Shown one piece after another: positions 41,557 to 49,272 of a stretch of 57,577 bases of DNA. The position numbers and the translations under genes are program-made. The stretch is from Pseudomonas sp. GM80 (lineage in GTDB: Bacteria; Pseudomonadota; Gammaproteobacteria; Pseudomonadales; Pseudomonadaceae). The DNA lies in the NCBI RefSeq assembly GCF_000282515.1, contig NZ_AKJD01000006.1, forward strand, positions 1-57,577, in the 5' to 3' direction. How positions within the stretch are numbered: position 1 is the first letter of the stretch; each line of letters opens with the position of its first letter. A model generated the notes under the pieces. That model made no database searches and was not told where the DNA came from. It was given only the letters and a program-made list of their open reading frames with translations.

Positions 41557-42297
41557 ATGAAAAAGCCCAACGTTTACACTCTTCGAATAGTCGGTTCACA
41601 CCCGAACAAGCTCACGCTTGAGCGGATGGCTGTCTATTTGGCCGAGCTGGCAAAGTTGATGGGTGAGAAAGACCAGGTTCATTTCGACAAACTTTCGACG
41701 GGCAGTGCTGCTCTCAAAGCTTGGACGGAAGACGAGGCAGCTCCACGCGTTTCAAAACGTCTCTCTCTCGCGACATCGCAGAGTAATCAGGCTCCGAAGG
41801 ATGCTTTGACCGCCCTTGTACGAATTAACGAACTCCTGATTCAAGATGGAACAAGGGGTGAGCTAAAGGATCCGTCCGGAGCGGTAATCTATCCATTCCC
41901 CGGAGGCAAAAAAATAGCCCCGGCGAAAGAGATCACCCTAGAGCAAGAAAGCACAATTACAGGCCAGGTTATAAAAATTGGCGGGCGAGACGACACGATC
42001 CCTGTCTTGGTAAAAGACAGCGATGGGCGAGAATACAATTGCACCATCATGGGGGCGCAGCTAGCCAAAGAGATTTCATCCCACTACCTCGGCGATCCGA
42101 TTGAGCTAACCGGCAAAGGCAAGTGGAAAAGGACATCTAGTGGTCGCTGGGAACTTCTTCAGCTGAACGTTAAGTCATGGTCGCCGCTATCTGGCGATTG
42201 GGATGAGGCTTACGCATCCATGGAAGCCATAGGCCTTGGTTGGGCTGATGTTCCTGACGTGGAAGACTACCTGTCGGGACTAAGGAAAGGTCATTAA
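41557..42297 (+). CDS. Hypothetical partner of PIN-domain protein, 246 aa
   Basis: Starts at ATG 41557 (MKKPNVYTLRIVGSHPN); the ten codons upstream are not needed. Two parts are visible: a charged N-terminal half and, at about 130-215, a beta-rich stretch (GQVIKIGGRDDTIPVLVKDS ... IELTGKGKWKR) that looks OB-fold-like. Its stop is directly followed by the TTG start of the PIN gene, so the two are translated together. As the upstream gene of a PIN protein it could be an antitoxin or a sensor. Confidence 0.7.
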   Translation: MKKPNVYTLRIVGSHPNKLTLERMAVYLAELAKLMGEKDQVHFDKLSTGSAALKAWTEDEAAPRVSKRLSLATSQSNQAPKDALTALVRINELLIQDGTRGELKDPSGAVIYPFPGGKKIAPAKEITLEQESTITGQVIKIGGRDDTIPVLVKDSDGREYNCTIMGAQLAKEISSHYLGDPIELTGKGKWKRTSSGRWELLQLNVKSWSPLSGDWDEAYASMEAIGLGWADVPDVEDYLSGLRKGH

Positions 42298-42798
42298 TTG
42301 GTAATTCTGGACACCAATGCGTTGGTCCTGTTTTTTGGGAAGCGACTCAATTCGGATGACAGCCTGCGCATGCAGGGTCTCTTTCACGCGCTTCGTGCGA
42401 AGAGAGAGAGCGTAGGTATCCCTGCGCAGGTCTGGGCTGAGTTTCTCGATCAAGCCGGCGAGCGCGAGTTGAGTGCGACACAGAGCATTTTCAAAACAGC
42501 AGCCTTCAGACTCCTCCCCTATGACCTGAAGGCTGTTATGGAGACGGTTGAGGTGGTGAGAGCCGGTCGCTCTGCCAGGAAAGCTAGCAAGGGAGAGAAG
42601 CGCCCCAGACAGTCCGTTAAGGTCGATTGGCAGATCATTGCAATAGCTAAAGCCAATGGCGCTAGACTGCTAATCACAAACGACGTTGACATGCTCGCGG
42701 AAGCTCAGCGTTCTGGGATCTCATGCGCGAAAATTTGCGATTTGCCGATTCCTGATCATCTCAGGCAACATGATTTGATGCTCGAGAAGAACTCGTAA
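42298..42798 (+). CDS. PIN-domain nuclease-like protein
   Basis: 166 residues. VILDTNALVLFF opens a PIN fold with Asp5. Glu48 in WAEFLD, Asp110 in KVDWQIIA and Asp129 in LLITNDVDML complete the usual acidic set. VapC-type PIN proteins are Mg-dependent RNases. The TTG start follows the previous stop directly with no gap. It is longer than typical VapC (about 130 aa). Downstream of cI in the lysogenic transcript, it is a candidate abortive-infection or toxin gene. Confidence 0.85.
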   Translation: MVILDTNALVLFFGKRLNSDDSLRMQGLFHALRAKRESVGIPAQVWAEFLDQAGERELSATQSIFKTAAFRLLPYDLKAVMETVEVVRAGRSARKASKGEKRPRQSVKVDWQIIAIAKANGARLLITNDVDMLAEAQRSGISCAKICDLPIPDHLRQHDLMLEKNS

Positions 42799-42845
42799 CC
42801 TGCGCGGCTCGCCTTGACGCACTTACACGCGCGCGTCCTTCGAAA

Positions 42846-42872
42846 TGCCCGGCCTAGTGCCGGGCTTTGTGT
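42846..42872 (+). terminator. Terminator after PIN gene
   Basis: Stem GCCCGGC / GCCGGGC, seven perfect pairs, loop of five, followed by TTTGTGTTT. It ends the cI-to-PIN transcript. Confidence 0.8.
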
Positions 42873-42879
42873 TTCTGCA

Positions 42880-43137
42880 TCACTCATCACCTAGCCTCGC
42901 CGAAGCTCTGTAAAAATTTGACCAAGCGAGACCGCTAAAACCCAATATTCCCGCCACGACGTTACCGTTCTGCTTGATCGCTAAGTACAGCCCAGCAATC
43001 CAGCGCGGCGTCCCCTCCACAAATTTCCCATTCAAACCTAGATAGGTACTTCCCAGAAGAACGATTCCGAGTGCTGCTATTGCCAGCACAACAGTCGCGA
43101 CTCCCCAAGCCTTCATTCCAAACTCACTCGTATTCAC
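42880..43137 (-). CDS. Small membrane protein, 85 aa
   Basis: The start used is the GTG at 43137, preceded by GGAGGG; a frame to 43191 exists without support. Two hydrophobic segments are seen (about 10-33 ATVVLAIAALGIVLLGSTYL and about 50-70). It converges on the PIN unit and is divergent from the membrane protein at 43270. Family unknown; cargo gene by context. Confidence 0.6.
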   Translation of the reverse strand: MNTSEFGMKAWGVATVVLAIAALGIVLLGSTYLGLNGKFVEGTPRWIAGLYLAIKQNGNVVAGILGFSGLAWSNFYRASARLGDE

Positions 43138-43269
43138 GGGCCGATCCCTCCGATGCGCATCTCGAGTAAAGCTATAGCAGATGACCAGCAATCTTTACCT
43201 GTCGAGCCGGCCAATGGTGGCGCCGAGCCACGAATGGTAAAATTCCGGATCAACTACAGGAGGGATCCA

Positions 43270-43506
43270 ATGATCAAAAAAGTGCTAATTGGACTGATAG
43301 CAGCAGTCGTTTTGTTTCTCGTCTATGGCGCTGTCGTCGGTAACACTCCGGAAGGAAAAGCAAAAGCAAGCGCGCGCGATGCCATTGACTTGTGCCATCG
43401 AGAAGAAAGTAGCTACACCGGCACTGCGGGAGCGAAAAGCATAATAAGTGGCGCGTGCCGCAAGCTCGAGAATGATTTCAGGAGCCAGTTCGGCCACACA
43501 CCCTAA
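43270..43506 (+). CDS. Small membrane-anchored protein, 78 aa
   Basis: ATG at 43270 follows AGGAGG by 6 nt. Residues about 4-24 form an uncleaved anchor (VLIGLIAAVVLFLVYGAVVG), and the short outer part has two cysteines (CHREES, GACRKL) that may pair. A terminator follows 19 nt after the stop. Divergent from 42880-43137 with a shared 132-bp control region. Confidence 0.65.
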   Translation: MIKKVLIGLIAAVVLFLVYGAVVGNTPEGKAKASARDAIDLCHREESSYTGTAGAKSIISGACRKLENDFRSQFGHTP

Positions 43507-43523
43507 CCGTCCGAATTTCAGAA

Positions 43524-43547
43524 GCCCGCCGAGAGCGGGTTTTTTTA
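43524..43547 (+). terminator. Terminator before the rightward early operon
   Basis: Stem CCCGC / GCGGG with a five-base loop and seven T residues. It insulates the distal promoter at 43578 from upstream reading. Confidence 0.85.
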
Positions 43548-43566
43548 CGCCCGCAGAAAATATTAT

Positions 43567-43606
43567 TAGCAGCGCTATTTACTTTAAATAGCAGCACTGC
43601 TACTTT
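43567..43606 (+). promoter_or_regulatory. OL-like region: two operators and rightward early promoter
   Basis: Two more copies of the CI/Cro operator lie here, TAGCAGCGCTA (43567-43577) and TAGCAGCACTGCTA (43589-43602), 3.3 kb from the switch. A promoter TTTACT, 17 bp, TACTTT fits with the second operator in the spacer and ending at the -10, the same layout as PR. It should drive the plus-strand early genes (recombination to integrase), as lambda PL does. Confidence 0.78.
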
Positions 43607-43711
43607 TATTCGCAAGCCAGACAACACCGGCCCAGCAGCGAAGCCGCGCCGCTCTTTAGCGATACCGCATCACCTTGCCGGATCACCACCGGCCCAGATT
43701 CAAAGGCAGCG

Positions 43712-43837
43712 ATGAACCGGCCTCAACGGTTCAGAGGGTTGGCAACTGACCCGGGCGTGCAGCGTAAAACGCCAAGAACAGTTATCCAGCGGGAGAACAA
43801 GCCGAAAGGCCCGCGGCTGGAGGAACAATTTGATTGA
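43712..43837 (+). CDS. Small basic leader-encoded protein, 41 aa (tentative)
   Basis: ATG at 43712 follows AAAGG by 6 nt and opens MNRPQRFRGLATDPGVQRKT, ending EEQFD. It is basic at the N-terminus and acidic at the C-terminus and is the first open frame after the OL-like promoter, where lambda has N. On the minus strand a 102-codon frame covers the same bases; which one is coding, if any, is open. An N-like arginine-rich antiterminator is only a possibility. Confidence 0.4.
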   Translation: MNRPQRFRGLATDPGVQRKTPRTVIQRENKPKGPRLEEQFD

Positions 43838-43841
43838 GCCA

Positions 43842-43907
43842 GTGACCGACGCCAGTAGCGGGTCACGGCGCCACAGATTTACTGATGCCGCTTCGATGAG
43901 GCGGCAT
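43842..43907 (+). other. Two tandem hairpins in the early rightward leader
   Basis: Stem GTGACC / GGTCAC (43842-43866, 13-base loop) and stem ATGCCGC / GCGGCAT (43885-43907). Neither ends in a T run, so they are not intrinsic terminators. Tandem hairpins just after an early promoter are like HK022 put sites, but the likeness is only in arrangement. Confidence 0.4.
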
Positions 43908-43955
43908 TGGAAATCATCCTTATCAAGATCAAAGCGGAACGCAGACTTATAAATC

Positions 43956-44585
43956 TCAACCGGTTTCAGGTGAATAGTAAAAAGAGAGATTACCTGCTGA
44001 CGCGCCATTCAGGTATTGTTCTGCAGCCTCTCCCCTCCCCGTATAAACTCCAAAGCCTTGTTTAAAACTTATCTCAAAAGAGATATCTGGATGGGATTGC
44101 GCCAGAATGTTTAACTTATTAAAACAACCTCTTACTGGGCCTATATTATTACTCGCGCTAGCGTCTAGTTGATCAATACAAGGGCTCCATGTGATTGACA
44201 TATAAGCCTGCTGCACATTTTGATGACCGCCAACAATACCTAGGCAAACCGGAAAGTCCTCTAGCATGAACTCTTCAGAATGCCCTCGACGTCTGAATCC
44301 GGGCTCTCCCCTTAGGGCAAACGCGCGTGAATTCGCCAGCGCATTACGAAACTGTACAGCTCTCCCTTTAAGGGCAGGTGAAATATTAGCACCTATTTTT
44401 ATAGTTCTCGCGATATGAATGCCCTCTCCCTCTTCGCTGGACCAGACAAAAAAAGGGCCGCCCCCGATAGACCCATTCTGATATTTAAAAAACAGCATTG
44501 ACGCGCATGTTTTCGGTTTTGATGAAATTTGATCCCACTCATCGCCTGCTTCAAATATGCTGTCGAAAACCCGATAGGAAGGCAT
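43956..44585 (-). CDS. Hypothetical cargo protein, 209 aa
   Basis: ATG at 44585 has a strong ribosome-binding site (GGGAGTG) and the frame is AT-rich compared with neighbours. Starts MPSYRVFDSIFEAGDEWDQI; the central part has a conserved-looking KIGANISPALKGRAVQF and the end FGVYTGRGEAAEQYL. No signal peptide, membrane segment or catalytic motif is visible. It runs against the early genes, between promoter and first recombination genes, which marks it as a separately expressed insertion. The following 300 bp (44586-44886) hold no other gene I can support. Confidence 0.65.
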   Translation of the reverse strand: MPSYRVFDSIFEAGDEWDQISSKPKTCASMLFFKYQNGSIGGGPFFVWSSEEGEGIHIARTIKIGANISPALKGRAVQFRNALANSRAFALRGEPGFRRRGHSEEFMLEDFPVCLGIVGGHQNVQQAYMSITWSPCIDQLDASASNNIGPVRGCFNKLNILAQSHPDISFEISFKQGFGVYTGRGEAAEQYLNGASAGNLSFYYSPETG

Positions 44586-44886
44586 TCCATTTCACTCCCG
44601 CTTATCAAATTTACCACGTCGATGTTTAGAGGTATTGAACAGTCAGAGTTGCAGTCTAGACCGCTTAAAAAAACTTGCAAGAAGACACCTACTCAAGCCA
44701 ACAAACAAACTTTACGCGCGTATTTGTTGACTCAGAATAGAATTTTCGAACGCATATCTATATTGCCTTGAAAGCCCATCGTTAAAGATTTTAGCCACAA
44801 TTTCCTATCTCTCCCTGCCTAGCGAGAACCAGCGGTGCGGTTAAGTGCACTCCAATTTTTGTTGGTCATCACAAGGATCCTCATAT

Positions 44887-45186
44887 ATGGGTACAAGGCG
44901 ATACGCCCAACCAAAGACCACCACTGTTTCCGTAGGCCTTCGAATGGAGCCAAAACTGAAGCACCTCGTGGACATCATGAGCCGCGGTCAGAGACGTTCT
45001 CTGACTGCCATTTTTGAAGCCGCGCTTGAGGCATATGCATCAGGAGACGAACGTTTTATCGCAAGTGAAACGTGGTCGACAGACAGTGATGAGCTGCTGA
45101 TTCGCCTTTACCAGAAAGCTCCGCACCTTTGCTCATTCGACGAGGAAGTCGCCGCCAAAGCCCTCATTACTACCCACGCTGTTTAG
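44887..45186 (+). CDS. Ribbon-helix-helix-like protein, 99 aa
   Basis: From ATG 44887 (AAGGA upstream). The segment TTTVSVGLRMEPKLKHLVDI followed by a second helix, SLTAIFEAALEAYA, fits an Arc/MetJ-type ribbon-helix-helix DNA-binding fold. The rest is acidic. First solid gene of the rightward early operon; it may regulate that operon. Confidence 0.7.
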   Translation: MGTRRYAQPKTTTVSVGLRMEPKLKHLVDIMSRGQRRSLTAIFEAALEAYASGDERFIASETWSTDSDELLIRLYQKAPHLCSFDEEVAAKALITTHAV

Positions 45187-45212
45187 CTAATTCCGAAACT
45201 CTGGAGACGACC

Positions 45213-45617
45213 ATGTCAGCTCTACGCAAGCTCATCCCGGAAGACGACTTTCTGGACACGGAGGCAGGTCAGGAATGGTTGTCCGAGTCGGTCGACGATC
45301 TGCTTTCTCGGCACGACGTCGAAGCGCCAAACCCAGTTGGACGAAGCAAGGTACTGGTCAACGCAGACCACCTGCCGGAGGCGCTGGCGGATCACATGGC
45401 CGCTAACCCAGATCCCGATCGATACATCGAGAAGATCCTGATCGAACTGATCAGGCGGAAAGACGGCGGGATTTTGCACACCTGGGCCATCGAAGCCGTC
45501 GGCGGCGATCCGCAGATCATCCGTTCGCTGGCCATTGACCTGATCGCGGAACATGCCAACGAGTACCGCGATGCCAAGCGCGAAAGTGATCGCGTCGAGA
45601 GTGAGTGCGGGTTTTGA
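45213..45617 (+). CDS. Hypothetical early protein, 134 aa
   Basis: ATG at 45213 follows TGGAG by 8 nt. Acidic, helical, starting MSALRKLIPEDDFLDTEAGQ, with YIEKILIELIRRKDGG in the middle. No motif recognised. Followed by tightly overlapping small genes, so part of the early operon. Confidence 0.7.
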   Translation: MSALRKLIPEDDFLDTEAGQEWLSESVDDLLSRHDVEAPNPVGRSKVLVNADHLPEALADHMAANPDPDRYIEKILIELIRRKDGGILHTWAIEAVGGDPQIIRSLAIDLIAEHANEYRDAKRESDRVESECGF

Positions 45618-45805
45618 GCCCTCACATCCTGATCGACCAAGCCCTAGAAAGTGTGTCGGCGCCCGCCGGCGAAGAGGACATCAGCCTGCTGGTTCAGGGA
45701 CTGATCACCCGCCTCTTCACCGACGGCGTCATCACCACCGACGAATTCAACCACTACTGCAAACGCCTGCGTGACACCTGTCAGCGGCGCAAGGAGGACG
45801 CATGA
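45605..45805 (+). CDS. Small early protein, 66 aa
   Basis: The GTG at 45605 (or TTG at 45614) overlaps the preceding stop; the frame ends 4 nt into the next gene. The product, MRVLSPHILIDQALESVSAP onward, is helical, with a basic end (RLRDTCQRRKEDA). Function unknown. Confidence 0.6.
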   Translation: MRVLSPHILIDQALESVSAPAGEEDISLLVQGLITRLFTDGVITTDEFNHYCKRLRDTCQRRKEDA

Positions 45806-45996
45806 GTACGGCACCGGTTAAATCGCTCATCGACGAGCAGCTCGATGACATCGAACACAAGATCGCCCTGCTCGGCTTCGGCCTTCCCTTCAACGAGGTG
45901 ATCGGCCGCAAGCGCGAGGATCTGGTCGCCAATCTGCCGCAGCGCCTGTCGGTGACCATGAAAGGTGGTCGTATCGCGGCAAGGGTTCGGTCGTGA
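45802..45996 (+). CDS. Small early protein, 64 aa
   Basis: Begins MSTAPVKSLIDEQLDDIEHK with an ATGA overlap with the preceding gene and a 4-nt overlap with the next. AAGGAGG lies 5 nt before the start, the strongest site in this string of genes. Family unknown. Confidence 0.72.
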   Translation: MSTAPVKSLIDEQLDDIEHKIALLGFGLPFNEVIGRKREDLVANLPQRLSVTMKGGRIAARVRS

Positions 45997-46364
45997 GCTT
46001 TTACGAAGACAGCGTGGCCGATGGAAGTCACTGCATGAGCTGCTGCCAGCTCATTGGCGAGGAGGTCGGATATCCACGGGCTTGCCTGAATTGCGGCGGC
46101 GAAGGCGGCGAGCCAAACCCCGACGGACATAAAAAGCGAATGAAGGCTAAGGCCATGCAGCGCTTTGACGTCTGGCTGTCTCGTACTGGCCTCGCCCACA
46201 AGAAGCACAACAACGGCTACCACGTTAAGTTGACGCTTCCGGACGGTCGCATGATCGATTGCTGGCCCAGCACGAAAAAGTGGCAGCTCCGAGGGCAGCG
46301 CATTAGCCGTGACGGCAAAGCGCTGCATGAACTAGTACTGCAGCAGCTGAGGCCATGGCCATGA
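45993..46364 (+). CDS. Zinc-ribbon-containing early protein, 123 aa
   Basis: The GTG start overlaps the previous stop. CMSCCQLIG and ACLNCGGEGG (two CxxC pairs, about 14-36) look like a zinc ribbon; the C-terminal part (YHVKLTLPDGRMIDCWPSTK) is beta-rich. It may bind nucleic acid. Its TGA overlaps the ATG of the next gene. Confidence 0.7.
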   Translation: MSFYEDSVADGSHCMSCCQLIGEEVGYPRACLNCGGEGGEPNPDGHKKRMKAKAMQRFDVWLSRTGLAHKKHNNGYHVKLTLPDGRMIDCWPSTKKWQLRGQRISRDGKALHELVLQQLRPWP

Positions 46365-46477
46365 CTTCCCGGCAGCTTGCCCGCCGCATTCTGATCCGAC
46401 GTGGCTCTTTCTCCGCCATCGGCGTTTTCACCTTCCTGATGCTTCTCAGCGCCCTCGCGGATCGCATCACTCAATAA
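46361..46477 (+). CDS. Tiny membrane protein, 38 aa
   Basis: ATG at 46361 overlaps the previous TGA (ATGA). The basic start (MTSRQLARRILIRRG) is followed by one hydrophobic segment (FSAIGVFTFLMLLSALA). Small enough to be missed by gene callers. The coupling argues that it is translated. It ends 43 nt before RecT. Confidence 0.6.
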   Translation: MTSRQLARRILIRRGSFSAIGVFTFLMLLSALADRITQ

Positions 46478-46520
46478 ACAAAGAATTCAATCGCTGCGCA
46501 CCGCGCGGCAAGGAACAGTC

Positions 46521-47408
46521 ATGTCCGCTCAAAGCGTGGCGCCGGTGGCGCACGACCGAAACCTTCACGTTCTTCCGCACGCCGCAACCAGTACCAGCGC
46601 TTTGGTGTTGGACGGCGACAGCCTGGACAAGATGATGCGCTTGGCCGAGGTCATGGCGACCGGCCGTGCCACTTTGCCGAAGCACTTCAACGGCAACGCA
46701 GCGGATTGTCTGGCGGTCGTCATGCAGGCAATGCAGTGGAAAATGAACCCGTTCGCCGTGGCGCAGAAAACGCATTTGGTGAATGGCGTGCTGGGCTACG
46801 AAGCGCAGCTGGTGAACGCGGTGATCACTACCTGCGCGCCGGTGCTGGATCGCCTGCATTACGAATGGTACGGCGCTTGGGAAAAGGTGATCGGCAAGTT
46901 CACCATCAAGAACGGTGACAAAGGCGAGTACCGCGTCCCGGGCTGGAAGCTTGAAGACGAGCAAGGGCTGGGCGTGAAGGTCTGGGCAACCTTTCGGGGC
47001 GAAGACGAGCCGCGAGTCCTTGAGTTGCTGCTTGCCCAGGCTCGCACTCGAAACAGTACGCTCTGGGCTGACGACCCTCGCCAGCAACTGGCGTACCTCG
47101 CCACCAAGCGCTGGTCGCGCCTCTATTGCCCGGACGTGATCCTCGGCGTGTACAGCCCAGATGAACTCGAAGAATCCGCGCCAACCATTCGTGACGTGTC
47201 ACCGGCACGTGGCGCGGCACCAGCTGAACTTCCTCCCTATCCCGACGAGAAGCTCGCGGAGAACCTGCCCAAATGGCAAATCGCAGTCGACGCCGGACGC
47301 TCCGCCCCTGATCACCTGATCGCCACCGTCAGTAGCAAATTCACCCTGAGCGAAGAGCAGATCGCCAAAATCAAAGCGCTCGCGCCAATTGAAGGAGACC
47401 AAGAATGA
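46521..47408 (+). CDS. recT: RecT-family single-strand annealing recombinase
   Basis: 295 residues with conserved RecT segments: VVMQAMQWKMNPFAVAQKTH and LVNGVLGYEAQLVNAVI at about 75-110, then GVKVWATFRGE and YLATKRWSRLYCPDVILGVY. It anneals complementary single strands, working with the 5'-3' exonuclease of the next gene, which starts in a 4-nt ATGA overlap. Together they substitute for lambda Red. Confidence 0.94.
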   Translation: MSAQSVAPVAHDRNLHVLPHAATSTSALVLDGDSLDKMMRLAEVMATGRATLPKHFNGNAADCLAVVMQAMQWKMNPFAVAQKTHLVNGVLGYEAQLVNAVITTCAPVLDRLHYEWYGAWEKVIGKFTIKNGDKGEYRVPGWKLEDEQGLGVKVWATFRGEDEPRVLELLLAQARTRNSTLWADDPRQQLAYLATKRWSRLYCPDVILGVYSPDELEESAPTIRDVSPARGAAPAELPPYPDEKLAENLPKWQIAVDAGRSAPDHLIATVSSKFTLSEEQIAKIKALAPIEGDQE

Positions 47409-49033
47409 AAATCCATAATGTCGCTCAGGGTTCCGAAGCCTGGCATGCGCTCCGCGCCAACTACTTCACTGCGTCAGAAGCGCCAGCAATGATGGGCGCA
47501 TCGAAACAGATGAAGCGGACCGAACTGCTGCATGCGAAAAAGACTGGTCTCGATCGCGACGTGTCGTGGTGGGTGCAGAAAAACCTCTTCGACAAAGGGC
47601 ATGAAACCGAGGCGCTTGCTCGACCGATTCTCGAAGGACGAATTGGCGAGGACCTGTTTCCCGTCGTCGGCACCGAGGGTGATCTGCTCGCATCCCTCGA
47701 CGGCTGCACAATCCTCGGCGACGTGCTGTTCGAACACAAAATGTGGAACGAGCAGCTCGCCGCCGACGTTCGCGCCGGCACACTGGATCCGCACTATTAC
47801 TGGCAGCTCGAGCAGCAACTGCTGGTGAGCAGCGCCGAGAAGGTGATCTTCGTCTGCTCCGATGGCACTGAAGAAAACTTCGTTTCGATGGAGTACACGC
47901 CGGTACCGGGCCGCGCCGCCACACTCGTCGCAGGCTGGAAACAGTTCCAAGCCGACCTACAGGACTTCGCTCCCGCCGAGGTGGTGCCGGAGGCCGTCGG
48001 CAAAACACCGGAATCCTTACCAGCGCTACGCATCGAAGTGACCGGCATGGTCACCGCCAGCAACCTGGAACAGTTCAAATCTCATTCGCTGGCAGTCTTC
48101 GCCGCGATCAACACTGAGCTGGAAACCGACCAGCACTTCGCCGACGCAGAGAAAGCGGTGAAATGGTGCGGCGATGTCGAGGAGCGTCTGGAAGCCGCAA
48201 AGCAGCATGCGCTGAGCCAAACCGAAAGCATCGACGCGCTGTTCCGCACCATCGACGAGATCAGCGCCGAGGCGCGTGCCAAGCGCCTGATGCTCGACAA
48301 GCTGGTGAAGGCTCGTAAGGTGAGCATCCGCGAAGACATTGTCATGACAGCAGCCAAGGCGATTCAGACGCACATCGACCAGATTAACGCTTCGCTGGGC
48401 GGCAAAGCGCGCATGCCGCCAGTGCCTGCGGATTTCGCCGGAGCCATCAAAGGCAAGAAGACGATCAGCAGCCTGCGCGACTCTGCCGAGTCCGAGCTGG
48501 CCCGGGCAAAGATTGCCGCCAGCCAGATCGGCGACAACATCCGGAGCAACTTGGCCAGCCTGGACGAGCTCGCCGCCGACTACATGTTCCTTTTCAACGA
48601 CGTTCAGCAGTTGGTGATGAAGGCGAATGACGACCTGGTCGCGCTGATCAAGGTGCGGATCTCGGAACACCAGAAGGCGGAGGAGCAGAAAGCCGAAGCG
48701 CAGCGCGAGCAGATCCGACAACAGGAGCTGCAACGGATCGAAGCCGAGGCGAAAGCCAAGACCCCTGTTGAGCCTGCACCAGTCACGTCCTCGGTAGCGG
48801 TAAAAGCCGCTGCGCCTGCTCAGTCTGCCTCGAAGCCAGCAACCACAATCTCGGCACCGGTGAACCTGCAGGCCGAAGTATTTGATCTGGAAGAGCTGAT
48901 CAAAGCAGTTGCCTACGGACAAGCACCTATCACTGTGCTGACCGTGAGCTGGGAACACCTCGACGCGCTGGTCGCCGATCAAGGCAACAAATTCAGCATG
49001 GCCGGCGTGAGGCTGGTAAGGGTGGCAGCATGA
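47405..49033 (+). CDS. YqaJ-type phage exonuclease with C-terminal extension
   Basis: 542 residues. The N-terminal 160 are a YqaJ viral recombinase nuclease: WHALRANYFTASEAPAMMG, GHETEALARPILE, and the active-site acids Asp99 (SLDG), Glu110 and Lys112 (LFEHK). The rest is a long coiled coil (about 220-470, DUF1351-like in composition) and an Ala/Pro/Ser linker leading to a small C-terminal domain. YqaJ/RecE-type enzymes resect 5' strands. The extension may join it to RecT or to replication proteins. Confidence 0.92.
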   Translation: MKIHNVAQGSEAWHALRANYFTASEAPAMMGASKQMKRTELLHAKKTGLDRDVSWWVQKNLFDKGHETEALARPILEGRIGEDLFPVVGTEGDLLASLDGCTILGDVLFEHKMWNEQLAADVRAGTLDPHYYWQLEQQLLVSSAEKVIFVCSDGTEENFVSMEYTPVPGRAATLVAGWKQFQADLQDFAPAEVVPEAVGKTPESLPALRIEVTGMVTASNLEQFKSHSLAVFAAINTELETDQHFADAEKAVKWCGDVEERLEAAKQHALSQTESIDALFRTIDEISAEARAKRLMLDKLVKARKVSIREDIVMTAAKAIQTHIDQINASLGGKARMPPVPADFAGAIKGKKTISSLRDSAESELARAKIAASQIGDNIRSNLASLDELAADYMFLFNDVQQLVMKANDDLVALIKVRISEHQKAEEQKAEAQREQIRQQELQRIEAEAKAKTPVEPAPVTSSVAVKAAAPAQSASKPATTISAPVNLQAEVFDLEELIKAVAYGQAPITVLTVSWEHLDALVADQGNKFSMAGVRLVRVAA

Positions 49034-49272
49034 TCAGCAACCACCTCAACCTCGTCGAGCAGCACCGACCTGACGCCGAGTCGATCTCTGAACGAATCGC
49101 GCAGTACCTGGCTGCCGGCGGACGGATCGACCAACTGAAAAGCCCGCCACGCAATCCGTTACCACCGCCCCGCTCGAACAAAATAGACCCTGAAACGGTA
49201 CTCAAGCGTCGGCCGAAGCCGATATCGGCCGTCGACCGCAAGGCTCTGCGCAAAATGGCGGACTCGATATGA
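49030..49272 (+). CDS. Small early protein, 80 aa
   Basis: Begins MISNHLNLVEQHRPDAESIS, overlapping the exonuclease stop (ATGA), with a basic Pro-rich middle (SPPRNPLPPPRSNK). It ends 4 nt into the next gene. No known family. Confidence 0.68.
   Translation: MISNHLNLVEQHRPDAESISERIAQYLAAGGRIDQLKSPPRNPLPPPRSNKIDPETVLKRRPKPISAVDRKALRKMADSI

Noticed and set aside
43700..44008. 102-codon minus-strand frame over the early leader
   Set aside because: Possible, but it lacks a convincing ribosome-binding site, overlaps the end of the 209-residue gene and covers two hairpins; left open and not annotated.
48026..48982. 318-codon minus-strand frame in the exonuclease gene
   Set aside because: Antisense of a coiled-coil coding region in GC-rich DNA; leucine/arginine-rich and unsupported.
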